Part shown: one piece after another, positions 32,390 to 43,214 of the stretch
Position numbering within the stretch: the first letter of the stretch is position 1
Layout of the letters: the number at the start of each line of letters is the position of its first letter
Source: Schistocerca nitens
Lineage: Eukaryota > Arthropoda > Insecta > Orthoptera > Acrididae
Assembly: GCF_023898315.1 (NCBI RefSeq)
Contig: NC_064622.1
Span: 173,868,178 to 173,932,177 of the forward strand
Reading direction: 5' to 3'
DNA length: 64,000 nt
The notes under the pieces: model-generated
Seen by the model: the letters and a program-made list of their open reading frames with translations, nothing else
The model's database searches: none
Told to the model about the DNA's origin: nothing
Made by a program: the position numbers and the translations under genes

Positions 32390-33479
32390 TCTTAAATTGT
32401 TTCTAGCCCGAACGGCCCAGGGAACAACAACTCACAAATGAACGAACCCATGTCACCATAGTTGAGGCTTCATAACAGGTTAACTGATCACTTAGCTTCA
32501 GCGTCCAGATTCGGTGGGCAACAAATTTTGACTTCTCGCAGGTAGCACCTCACGATCCGACAGTGCATGCATGCCACCAGCAGTCCCGGCCTGGCCTCGC
32601 GCCGCTGAAAGTTCCTCACTCCGTCCCAACCGACTGACTACATCCAGCACACAGACAGCATTAAAATAACTGCTCGGGCAAAACCACACAAGCTACACAT
32701 GGTTGCGCGAAAACACTTCCACAAACAACTCGCACAGTACTAAAACGGTCACTGTGGAACAACAAGGACGAATCACAAGTCGACACACACAGAGAACCCA
32801 AAAGTGATCGGTGACCAAATGCACGTCGTTCTATGAGACGACCGACCAAACGACCAACCAAGGTCGTCCCCACTCAAGTCATGTGTGTCGGCAGTGGTTG
32901 GGAAAGTCATGGCTGTCCAGCGCTCACTGCTGCTGCATCCCGACTGAACTCCCGACACACGACGACCCGAAAATACTAGCGGTACCAACAAGACAAAATG
33001 CGAAGCAATAACGGCATGAACACGAGCCACAGCTCAATTTTTTAATTAATTTTTTATTTCCACGTAGAGTCACAAAGTGCTCTGGTACTATATTTTTGTG
33101 TGTGCTGCTAATCGCCTCCACCTCCACCTCCCGCCCCCCCTCCTCCTCATGTGAACCATGGTCCTTGCCGTACTGAAGGTGCGAGCAAAGAGAGAGGGGA
33201 GGGGCGCTTTTGTGGAGAGACCAGACTAACACCTCATTCCTGAGGAGGAGCAGCAGCCTTTTCAGTAGGTGCAGCGGCAACTGTGTGGAAGAAACACTGA
33301 TTTGGCCTTGTAACATTAGTCAAGATAGCCTTTCTGAGCTGATATTACGAACCTCTGAAAGCAAGGGGGATGTACAGAAAACGGAACTGGCGTTCTACGA
33401 GAATGTTCGCTTCCATAATCTGGAAGAAAGGTTAGATACTTTAAAAAGAGAAAGGATGGACTGAAATAGATATAGTGGA
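32390..33479. other. GC-intermediate spacer, possibly LTR-like
   Basis: Several overlapping short frames without motifs. 32500-33000 is CpG- and AC-rich and resembles no named element here; a CCTCCACCTCCACCTCCCGCC pyrimidine run lies at 33116. No gene supported. Confidence 0.3.
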
Positions 33480-34735
33480 AATTGGTGAAGTGTTGGGGCA
33501 AGAAGAATAGGACTTCTGATCAGGTCACTACAGGGATATCAGCACAAAATCAAATATGGGTAATGTAGAAGTAAGCCTAATAATGAATAAGAAAGCAGGC
33601 ATGAGGGTAAGGTACTATGAATAGTATTTTTACCGCGTTTTCACAACGAAGAAAGTCACGAACCCAAACTTACCACTATAGTACAAATTTATATGCCAAG
33701 TAGCTCCGTAGATGATGAAGAGATTGAAAGAATGTATGATAACATGAAGGAAATTTTTCAGATAGTTCCGGGAGGAGGAAAGTTGATTTGATGAACCACT
33801 GAAATCCGGTTGTAGGAAAAGAAAGAGAAGGAAGACTAGTAGAACGTTATGGATTGGAAAAATGGTATGAAAGAGAAAGCTGCCTGGTGGAAATATGCAC
33901 AGAGCATAGTTTAACAGTCGCTAACATTTGTTTTAAGTATCGTGAAAGAAGGGTCTACACGTTTATGTGACCAAGGGACAATGGAAGGTTTCAGATTGAT
34001 TATGTACTGATAAGAGAGAGGTTTCGAAACCAGGTAACAAACTGTAAGATATTTGCAGGGGAAATGTTATCTTTGATCATAATCTACTGGTTGTGAATTG
34101 CAGATCAAAATTGAAGGAATCACAAAAGGTAAAAGATTAACGAGAGGGTATCTGGCTAAGGTTGCAGAGGTCGCTTAGAATTTAATAGGAAAAAGTGGAC
34201 AACATTCGACTGAAAAAAGGGAAAGGAATACGACAGAAGACGAACGCTTTGAGAGATGCAACAGTGAGGGTAACATAGGATAACATAGACAAAAAGTCAA
34301 GGCCTAGTAGAAACCCCTGCATAAGACAGGAGATGTTGGATTCTGCTGACGAAAAGAGAAAACACTAAAGTGCTGAAAATGAAGCAGGCGAAAAGCAATA
34401 GAAGAATGCAAAAGGTTAGATGGGTGGATCGAGTAACAAATAAAGAGGTACTGCATAGAAAAGGGGAAAAGAAATTTGAGGCTCAAATTGACTAAGAGGA
34501 AGGATCGGTTTATAAGAAACATCATGAGGCATCAAGGAAGTGATTGTGTAGTGATAGAAGCAAATAAGAGGAGTAAAAATTGTAGAGGGAGGCCAAAGCT
34601 TGAGTACCATAATCACGTTCTGATGAATGTAGGCTGTGGTAATTAGTCATCGATGAAGAGGCTTTCACAAGATAGCCTAGCACGGAGAGCTGCATTGAAC
34701 CAGTCTTCGAACTGAAGATACCAACACCAGCAAAA
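33480..34735 (+). pseudogene. RTE-type LINE with endonuclease and tail, RT deleted
   Basis: Plus-strand fragments: VQIYMPSSSVDDEEIERMYD (APE endonuclease N-part), then VVGKEREGRLVERYGLGKWY, TEHSLTVANICFKYRERRVY, RDNGRFQIDYVL (relatives: NQIDYI), a decayed SDH region, and after about 34150 a shorter segment leading straight to RKDRFIRNIMRHQGSD-like C-terminal sequence and the 3' tail with CAGTCTTCGAACTGAAGATA. The whole RT domain (about 2 kb in relatives) is missing between them. This is an internal deletion, unusual against the common 5' truncation. Confidence 0.8.
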
Positions 34736-36400
34736 ACAACACAATGTTATTTTGTTTTCATAATATTAATGAATTAATGAATTAAGTCGAGCTGTCGTGA
34801 TCATCATTGCCCTTGGGATGTTCTGAGTTCTCTAGATTATTTATCATTTATGAAGAATATAATATTCAGCGACAGACGAAGTGCGTAGCGTTGCTGGAGC
34901 ACAGTCGCCGCCCGCGGTCGCAGAGTGTAACTACAACATCCCGGACTTAACGACGCGCGTAATGCAGACGTCTCGTTAGGATTCGTGTCAGAGACGAGCA
35001 CCGCCCAGGTAATGGGCTGTACGCGCCATCGCCCGCGACATAACTGCTGCAGCGGAATGTGTACGACGTGCGATGATGCGGCAGCCGCGACAAAGCGGCA
35101 AGGAAGTCGTAGGGAACGGAAGCTGAGTGAATCAGCCTGAAGGCCCGTAAACGTAGGCCACAAAAAGTATTCATTCTTTCCTTTTAGTAGAACCAGCATC
35201 ATTATAACTACTGGAAACCCATGATAAGTAGAGAACATCTATATACATCAAGGATCACTGAGAAGAGAGTATCCAGAGGGAAGGAAGGTACAAATGCAAA
35301 CTTTGCAAATAAGTACAGTGAGATCCGATAAGCAAGTTTGGTGCCAATGTGCATGCCCACAGAATCTGGATGGCGTTGCAGCCGGTCAGGGCACCCTGTT
35401 TTGTAACACCCCACCCATCACTTAGCTGGTTTTGGTGTGCGTTCACCCCAGTTAATTGACTAACAGATCGACATAGAGTGCAAAACTGCCGCAATATCGG
35501 ATAATGCAAAGAAAGTAATAAGGCCCTGTGACTCCTAATTGAACTGCTGTGGCAGTGCTGACATTAATTGATTCAGAATTGATCACTTTTAATTAAAAAG
35601 GGTGCACATTGATGTTATATTCAGCTATTGAACACCAGATGCAAATGTTGAACATAAAATTAATTAAGAAAGTGACTTGGGATTTCAACTACTTGATTGA
35701 AAACAGATGCAGTCGATTAGCACAAATTTATTTTAACTCACGACCTTCAATCATCACATTACATGACTCTCCTAACAGGCAGTGGGAATAAATTGAGTTT
35801 ACATGGAGTAAAGCGCGATAAATCAAAATTAATTCGTATCGACTGACCCAGGCATAATGCGAAGTGCGAGAAGAAGTCTACAATACACAGCCCATGAAAC
35901 CCTTGTGGAAACTTTGCCGACGTGATCCAACAAATTAATCAGTGGCCTAACTCAAGCTGGAGCGGGCGCAATATCACCGAATTCAGCGTGGCTGGGCGTC
36001 GTCGTTGTGCAGACGTCGGCCGGCCTCAAGGCTTCACTCGTCCATTCACTCCTAGCTATCTTGCTCAGTACATAGCTGAATGAAAAGTTTCCATCTCCAA
36101 GCTCAGTCGTTCGTTTTCTAAGTCCTAAACTGCAGAGATGCTCACTCTCTCTCAGGAAAGCTGAGTAAAGAACGCCACATCTGCACTCTAGGCAAGCTGG
36201 GAACGGAAAAAAACCTCTATGGAGACTTCTGCCAGTCCGCTCCTCGCCTCTGTTTCCCCTCCAGCAAAATCACTTATGCCAATTACAGTGCAAGTCGTGT
36301 TAATTATGCATCACTTCCCAGCGCCGACTAATGCCTGATCTGGGAAGTGAAAAAATTTCCACAAAATTTCCCTTCCTCTCAACTTCTGCTATTTAGCTCC
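34736..36400. other. Unrecognised stretch with a local CpG rise
   Basis: 34880-35110 is CpG-rich (CGCCCGCGGTCGCAGAGTG and similar); a 133-codon minus-strand frame across it has no motif. The rest is AT-rich without signal. Confidence 0.3.
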
Positions 36401-36736
36401 TTAAAGGCCACCCATCAAGGTTAGCATCTGCATAAAACACCAAATTTTCCGAAATTCTGACTCCCAGGAAAGTACTTCAAATTCCTTGGTCCTACATTCC
36501 CATCGGAGGCTGGCGTATTTCATTCTGTCACTCTTCACCTGATTTACTTCAGACTCTGTGGACCGTGAATTCAGTGTGAAGTTGCTATAGTCACAAACAC
36601 GCGTATTTCGGTCTCTGTTGACCGCTCCACCGTAGCTTTGCGTGGCTTTCTCGCATGTTTCACTGAAAACGGGACAACGGACATTTATCAATAGGGGTAC
36701 AAGTTCACCGTCTGCTTCCCGGTACACCACTGTCAC
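36401..36736 (-). CDS. Unassigned 111-codon open frame
   Basis: An uninterrupted minus-strand frame starting MTVVYREADGELVPLL and ending MLTLMGGL, composed of ordinary polar residues rather than low-complexity sequence. It has no recognisable motif, signal peptide or membrane segment. It is near the upper chance length for this composition and has no flanking splice signals that I could defend. Most likely chance or decayed repeat coding. Confidence 0.12.
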   Translation of the reverse strand: MTVVYREADGELVPLLINVRCPVFSETCEKATQSYGGAVNRDRNTRVCDYSNFTLNSRSTESEVNQVKSDRMKYASLRWECRTKEFEVLSWESEFRKIWCFMQMLTLMGGL

Positions 36737-37116
36737 TCATTTTAAGACAGCTGGAGGCTGCGCCCCGTTACCGCTTTCTCAGAGCTTGAGCCGTCCTAAA
36801 CTGCTTATTGTCGCTTCCCTTCGCCGCTCCCCAGCAGCGTGCCGCCACCCGGCTGCGGTCAACTCTGAATACTACGCTGGGACAAACTAGCCTCCAGTAA
36901 ATCGACGCGTTTCCACAAAATTTTCATGTCATGTGAATTACTTGAAAACCATCATCCTACATTAATTATTTCAGTACGTCCATACTATACCCTCTACAAG
37001 ATGCATTGTGCCTTGTCAGTCATTTTTGTTCAGCCCTACAGTTCGCTCGACGTGAGTTCGGTGATCTTTAATGACTTATGTAAGGGGTACAGTTCCTGTC
37101 ATCTTACAGTTTAAAC
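36737..37116. other. Spacer with CpG-rich left part
   Basis: 36750-36860 is CpG- and C-rich. No gene or named repeat recognised. Confidence 0.3.
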
Positions 37117-37128
37117 GGCACCAAGTGG

Positions 37129-37320
37129 TTCAAATGGCTCTGAGCACTATGGGACTCAACTGCTGAGGTCATAAGTCCCCTATAACTTAGAACTACTTAA
37201 ACCTAACTACCTAAGGACGTCACACACGAACATGCCCGAGGCAGGATTCGAACCTGCGACCGTAGCGGTCGCGCGGTTCCGGACTGTAGCGCCTAGAACC
37301 GCTTGGCCACTCCGGCCGGC
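37129..37320 (-). repeat. tRNA-derived SINE, family A, with target duplication
   Basis: Full copy on the minus strand. GGCACCAAGTGG flanks it at 37117-37128 and 37321-37332; the last bases may overlap the SINE tail. It lies head to head with the plus-strand copy at 37449, separated by 128 bases. Confidence 0.93.
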
Positions 37321-37332
37321 GGCACCAAGTGG

Positions 37333-38575
37333 ACGAGTCATACACATGAAGATCGTGTCCCGACTCAAGGATGATGTCAAAATGCGCAGAATGGCAGGCA
37401 GACGCACTACACGGCACTACGCCAGTCTGAGAGGAGCCAAATCATCGGGCCGGCCGAAGTGGCCGATCGGCTCTAGGCGCTACAGTCTGGAGCCGCGCGA
37501 CCGCTATGGTCGCAGGTTCGAATCCTGCGTCGGGCATGGATGTGTGTGATGTCCTTTGGTTAGTTAGGTTTTAAGTAGTTCTAAGTTCTAGGGGACTGCT
37601 GACTTCAGAAGTTAAGTCCCATAGTGCTCAGAGCTATTTGAACCATTTGAACCAAATCATCGGCATGTATACCGGAGGTTGTTCGACACGCCGTGTGGCT
37701 CGCCATGTCGATCATTTGTGTGTTCTGTCAGACGATTTTGGCAGCAGTGGACACGAGATGGGGCCCACATGCGACATAGCAGTCCTGGAGCGACCTGGAG
37801 GACGACGAGACGAGAGGATCGAAGGATCGTGCGGCAAGTGACTCGCTCCACGATATAAGAAGAAGTATGGGTGCTAGTTGCTCCATTTCCAGACGCCTTG
37901 CAGAAGCGAATTTGCAATCCAAGTGCCCTTGGCGTATACTACCGTTAACGCCGAGATATCGGCGACTCCGTCTACAGTGGTGTCAAACCAGAACGACGTG
38001 GACTGTCACAGAATGGCAATACTTGGTGTTTAGTGATGAATCACGATTGTTTTTGGCGATGGATGATAACCGCATACGGGTGTGAAGGCAGCCTGGTACA
38101 CAGGACAGTTCCACTCACGCGGCAGCGCGCAACGCCTCCCGCACAGACGGCGTAATGGCCTCGGGGACCACAGTTGTGCGACAGCCGGTCCCCTCCAACT
38201 GTGGTACGTGGAAACCGTAAAGGATCAGCGGTATGATGAAGACTGACTCTGACACTCTGTGGGTTCTTTCTACCTAGTACACTTTTCAGCAAGATACAAC
38301 TCGTTCACGTACGGCTTGTGTTGCTCAAGATTTTCTATGTCATATTCCGATTCCTCCATGGCCAGTCAGCTGCCCGCACTTATCCTCTATAGAGCATGTG
38401 TGGGACCAGCCGAAACGCCTGATGCCGCCGTGCCACCATTAAATGACTTGGAGGTGGCTGTTCAAGATTTGTGAGCCAATCTGCCTCAGAACAACATCAA
38501 CTCGATACTAGATCGTGTTGCGGCATGTATTGCAACAAGAGGTGCTCCAAAGCGTTATTGACATTGCACTGTATT
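37333..38575 (+). pseudogene. Tc1-like transposase relic with nested SINE (DD32E)
   Basis: Coding resumes on both sides of the SINE at 37449-37651: RMAGRRTTRHYASLRGA before it, then (K)IIGMYTGGCSTRRVARHVDH after it. Further motifs are LVFSDESRLFLAMDDNRIRV, QQDTTRSRTACVAQDFLCH and SCPHLSSIEHVWDQPK-like sequence (the plain form has SPDLSPIEHVW). From the second Asp to the Glu there are 32 residues. Many frame changes and stops. Terminal repeats were not located, so both boundaries are approximate. Confidence 0.8.
37449..37651 (+). repeat. tRNA-derived SINE, family A, inside Tc1 relic
   Basis: Full copy with A box GTGGCCGATCGG and B box GGTTCGAATCC. CCAAATCATCGG is duplicated at 37437-37448 and 37652-37663, and removing the SINE with one copy restores the Tc1 reading frame. 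The insertion therefore postdates the Tc1 element. Confidence 0.95.
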
Positions 38576-38699
38576 TTTGTACTTGTATTCGCTTACTTGT
38601 GTTGACTTTGGGATCAAGGAAATTTCTCATTTACGTCATTATGTCTAAGAAACTTCATTTCGACGCAATGCTCCCCTCTTGCTGCGCTATTTTCAATTT

Positions 38700-38945
38700 C
38701 CCTGAGTGTATGAAACCTCGTGGCAGATTAAAACTGTGTGCCAGAACGAGACTCGAAACTGAGGCCCTTGCCTTTCGCAGGTAAGTGCTCCGTCAAGGGA
38801 GCCGTCTAAGAGCGATTTGTGATTCGTTCTTACAGCTCAACTTCTGCCAGACCTCATCTACCACCTTCCAACCTTCTCAGGCGTTCTGCAGCGTACCTTA
38901 TAGGAGTAGCACTTCTGGAAGAAAGATTACAGTAGAACAGAGCTT
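38700..38945 (-). repeat. tRNA-like family D repeat, degenerate
   Basis: Contains CGTGGCAGATTAAAACTGTG, GAACGAGACTCGAAACTGAG and CCTTTGCCTTTCGCAGGTAAG-type segments, corresponding to the unit best seen at 61189-61440. The right part is weak. Confidence 0.6.
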
Positions 38946-38950
38946 TCTAA

Positions 38951-40119
38951 ACGTTTTCCCACGTCAACACCTTTCTAATGTACACAGTTTCGCGAGAAAC
39001 CCTTCACTAGTGTGAATAAAAGAAATCACATACCGGTAGTAAGAAATCATATTTTAAAGAAATACTAGTTCTTATATTCATTTTCTAAGTACAGTATAAT
39101 TATACATTAAACAGCTTTTCGCAGATATAAAACTTTTCAATACTCCTGTGACTTTAATGAATCGAGCGGGCTTGGCGAGCATTACATATCAGCCCTTTAT
39201 TAGTTCGGATCTAGGACCAATTAGATGTATTTCTTCGTCTAACTTTCTCTGCACCTGCATGAAGCAAAGTCTTTTTTGCAGTATTCGCAACTTGAAGATA
39301 ACTAGCGTCTTGAACCTTATCAAATGTCTTACATTTCTTTAGTAAGCAAAGATGTCTGCTGATTGTTTTCTGTCTTATAATTTATTTGAAATAATTAAAA
39401 CTGTTTTCTTGTCATTGTTTGCCTTTTGTTGAAATATGTCGGTGCAATTTATTCCGTATCGTGCCTACATTGGAGACCATTTCTCTGCATATCACACACT
39501 GTTGCCTAGGACATCCTTCTTACTGAGTATTCTTCACTACACATCCTTACATTTGTATTCTTGCTAGGGCATTATGGCACCGGTGAAATAGAAGTTGAGA
39601 CGCACTATTTGATTGTTGTTCTGTATCTACGGAAGTTTCAGATACATTGCTTGATTGTTGCTCGGCATCTTATGTTACATGAACTGCCAAAAGTCTCTTT
39701 CTCACAACAAATTTACCCACTCTTCATGAATTCTGTATCGCATCATTTTGAAAGCTGCAAAATGATGATACATGTCGCGAACGAATCAAACAAACAGACT
39801 AAAGGAAAAATGTACAATCTTCTCCAACTATTGCTGCTCGGAAAGCTTCTGAAGACCGATATGTAGTACCAGTATGCAGCAGTAGAAAAGAGACATCTGG
39901 TGCTATAATTGATAGTTATATGCTGTAAACAGTGAAATGAAACATACCGATCACTCGTTCAATACGTGATCTATGGTTATACTGAACAGAGAGAAGAATT
40001 TTTTGTTTTATTTTGTGACAAGTGTTTTATTTGTTTTACATTCAGTGATTAGTAGTCCCGGTTTGGAAAGCTGTGTTGTAGAGAACTGGTTTAGCCACCT
40101 CTTAGGGGACTGTTTATAG
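38951..40119. other. AT-rich stretch without signal
   Basis: The 101-codon frame at 39561-39866 has no motif. No repeat signature recognised. Confidence 0.35.
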
Positions 40120-40385
40120 AATGAATCTTTCGCTCTGCAGCGGAGCATTCTCTAATTTGAAACTCCTTGGCAGATAGGAATTTATTGTTTGTCGGACCGG
40201 GACTTGAAACTTGGATCTGTACCTCTTCCGGGCAAGTGCCCTGCCGGTAGAGCACTTACACGTTAAAGCAAAGGTTCCAACTTCGAATCCCTGTCTAGCA
40301 AACGGTTGTCGTCTGCAGGAAGATTCAAGTCAGCGCCCACTCCGTTGCAGGGTAAAGAATTCATTCTGAAAACTTCTGTAGATAT
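40120..40385 (+). repeat. tRNA-like family D repeat with mirrored ends
   Basis: CTCTGCAGCGGAGCATTCTC, AACTCCTTGGCAGATAGGAA, a B-box-like CAACTTCGAATCCCTG, and a right end CGCCCACTCCGTTGCAGGGT complementary to the left. It is a decayed single unit of the repeat at 61189-61700. Confidence 0.65.
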
Positions 40386-40504
40386 TTGCTAAAAGTACCG
40401 AAATGTTTTGCTTTAGAGCTAGTGTGACTTACACATTCTAGGGCAGAAAAGACGCGCAACGAAAGAATTATACGAATGGGACGGAAATCAGTAGATAAGA
40501 TGTA

Positions 40505-41110
40505 CGCATACTTTCAAAAAAATGCTTGGAAACGCAGAAAAATTTGACGATTTATTCAAGACAAAGAACTTTACAATTGAGCTTACGATTAATGCCTTGG
40601 TCCACCTCTACCCCTTATACAAGCAGTTATTCGGTATGGCACTGATTGATAAAGTTGTTGGATGTCCTCCTAAGGGATTCTGTGCCATATTCTGTCTAAT
40701 TAGCGTGTTAAATCGTCAAAATACAGAAGTGGCTGGAGGTCCCCTCCCGTAACGCTCCAAACGCTGTCAACTGGGGAGAGACCGAGTGACCTTGCTGGCC
40801 AAGGAAGAGTTTGGAAAACAGCAAGACAAGCAGTAGAAGTTCTCACCGTGTGTGGACGGGCATTATCTTGCTTAAAGTAAGCTCAGGATGGCTTGCCAAG
40901 AAGGACAACAAAACGGGGTATAGAATATGGTCAACGTACCGCTGTGATGTAGGAGTAGCGCGGATGACAACCGAAGGGGCTCTCCAATGAAAACACGCGC
41001 CACCCTAGACCATAATTCCAGGTTATCGGACGACAGTCTGGTTGGCATCCCACCTCTGTTCGTGGAGACTCCAAACACGTCTTCGGCCTGGAGATATGTC
41101 AAGTGGTTAC
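40505..41110 (-). pseudogene. Tc1-like transposase C-terminal relic (32-residue spacing)
   Basis: Minus-strand reading gives KQDNARPHTVRTSTACLAVF, QTLPWPARSLGLSPVDSVWS and, downstream, a DLTRWLDRIW-like helix. From the Asp of QDN to the last acidic residue (Asp here; Glu in the usual motif) there are 32 residues. A GIMVWGALSLE-like block lies upstream, near 40980. N-terminal and terminal-repeat sequences are missing. Confidence 0.75.
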
Positions 41111-41507
41111 CTAGCTGCAGGTACCTAGGGTTACTTCCTAGGTTTTCTGTGTAAAAGCACATCTTTAAAATTCTCACTAAACGTGGGCGGGTTCCACCGA
41201 GGGTAAAGCCGAACTGGGGTCCTTAGACAGACACTTTTCCATTGTATTCGCAGATGTATCGAAGTTGCTCTCCTCGATAATCAGGTTACAGGAGGGAGCA
41301 AAACTTGAGGGCTGAAAAATCATAAACCCTTTGCTGCTTCAAATCACTTGCAGATTTCGTCGAATGGTTTTGGATGGTGCCTGGTGGTTCCACCCCATAC
41401 ACCAAAACAAACATTGCAGTCACTTTACGCTACAAAGGGGTGAAATCATGTTCAAGGTGTTGTTACGCCACAATGTCCTTAGAGAAGAGTTGAAGCATCA
41501 GGGAGAT
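41111..41507. other. Unrecognised segment left of a SINE
   Basis: This segment and 41703-42360 were one sequence before the SINE inserted, because the 12 bp target is duplicated. Frames are short and without motif. Confidence 0.35.
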
Positions 41508-41702
41508 GGTTCTAATGGCTCTGAGCTCTATGGGCCTTAACTGCTGTGGTCATCAGTCCCCTAGAACTTAGAACTACTTAAACCTAACTAACCTAAGGAC
41601 ATCACACACATCCATGCCCGAGGCAGGATTCGAACCTGCAACCGTAGCGGTCGCGCGGTTCCAGACTGTAGCGCCTAAAACCGCTCGGCCACTCCGGCCG
41701 GC
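41508..41702 (-). repeat. tRNA-derived SINE, family A, with target duplication
   Basis: Full minus-strand copy. CATCAGGGAGAT is duplicated exactly at 41496-41507 and 41703-41714. Confidence 0.94.
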
Positions 41703-42360
41703 CATCAGGGAGATCTCAACATTATCAAACATTATAAAAGATTATCAAGAAAGTATTCGTGTTGCTCACCGTACGACAAACTGTAGTTATCGACTGCGTA
41801 AAGTGTGGAATCAGTCTCCCAAGAAAGTGATGGTTTCATTTACGCCATTTTTGCCACCTCCAGAGGGTTTCTCGTGTCGATTCTGAACTGCGCTGGGTCT
41901 CAAATGTTTTCCTCGGTCACCCATAGGAAAACCGCGTAATTTCAACACCGGCCGTCTTTCTGATCACTATCACAGAGGCGTAGAAAGATCGTGTGAAATA
42001 CGTGTAAGAGGGGCTGTGACGACGCTTCCATTGTGTGACACTTCTACCGTGGCTTTACATGAACTTCTGAGCTCTGTTTCTCTCATGCGTCGACTCCTTG
42101 CTGTGAGAAGCGTAGTCGATCCTGAGGGAACGTCGCAAGGAGCTTAACTTTTACGTCATTACAGAGGTAGGTTGTAGGTACCTTTGAGCCAACTTTCACA
42201 TTTCTGAGGAGGTGACAGAAGCCGGTTGGTGACGGTGCAGAGACTCATAATGGTGTTCTTTGTCCAAAAGAGTAATCGGACTTTCGAGTCTTTTGAGGGT
42301 GTTGAGACTACTACAGGGCACTGATTAGTGGTATAGGGGAGATAAGTACTTAACCCTATC
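41703..42360. other. Unrecognised segment right of a SINE
   Basis: Possibly an old transposon interior, with no motif recognised. The 90-codon frame at 41614-41886 is largely SINE sequence. Confidence 0.3.
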
Positions 42361-42948
42361 CCGTGAGTCGAAACGAGGTTGGCGACCCTGATTTAGCGTG
42401 ACACAATATGTGGACCAGCGCATAGGAACTATCCAGGTCCACCAACAAACGTTTCCGAGGATGTCTACAGACTAATACGACGCGCAGCTGATCTCGCTCA
42501 CCGCACGGCGCTAAGAGTTCGGTCTTTCTCGGCCACGACAACGAGGAGAGTTCACCAGGCACTACAGGAGCTCCGAGACAACGGAAGAGAAGAAACGTTT
42601 CACAAGGACACACGAGAACAGCACGGTTCGCAGCCGTTCACCGGTCGTTGCTGTTAAGTGTGGCCGTATCGTATTTCACAGGACAGCGAGCGGTGTGTCG
42701 CGACCCTAAGAGGATCAGGAAGCTAGCCACATGTGGCGCCATCTGGCCGCGCACCTGCATCTCACCTGGCGACAACAGCAACCGCTGTCGTCCGGCGCAC
42801 GGCCCTTTTGGGAACAAGCCACATCGTGTTTCAGTGCCCTCTTACTATTCCTCCCTTCTACTACCCTTCGGTATACCACAGATAAATTCAGTGGGTCTGA
42901 AAGACAGTTCTTGCTTGCTGAGTTGTCAATAAATAAATAAAAAAATTT
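42361..42948 (+). other. Open-frame region ending in an A-rich tail
   Basis: The plus strand carries an Arg/Ala-rich open segment near 42470-42655 (RRAADLAHRTALRVRSFSAT, then RRVHQALQELRDNGREET), broken by a stop. Downstream the sequence ends in AATAAATAAATAAAAAAA at 42931-42948. The A-rich end suggests a retroposed or retroelement 3' terminus. I do not recognise the protein. No target duplication found. Confidence 0.3.
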
Positions 42949-43214
42949 TAGTCACATGTAAAATCAGTCAAGGCGTCAGCCATCTACCTAGAAGCTAAAT
43001 GATAATGATGGGACCAAACCATATGAAAATACGGTGTTGCCTCACATTTAAGTTTGTCCTTCTCAAAATTAGTTCTCGTGAATGAAAACAAAGTTCCTAC
43101 TTTGGAACAGAGTCAAAAATGTGGGACATGGAAATCAGCTCAAGTCACTCGGTCGACGAAACGACAGACTAAACGAAGGAGTGACCATTAGAGTATATAC
43201 CGGTATGTATCGAA

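Noticed and set aside
31811..32395. A 194-codon plus-strand frame across the Tc1-like element copy A
   Set aside because: It is the antisense shadow of the transposase; the same frame appears inverted in copy B.
37129..37651. Direct or spaced repeats suggestive of a CRISPR-like array among the SINE copies
   Set aside because: The recurring sequence is a dispersed SINE in both orientations with target duplications, and the intervals are irregular.
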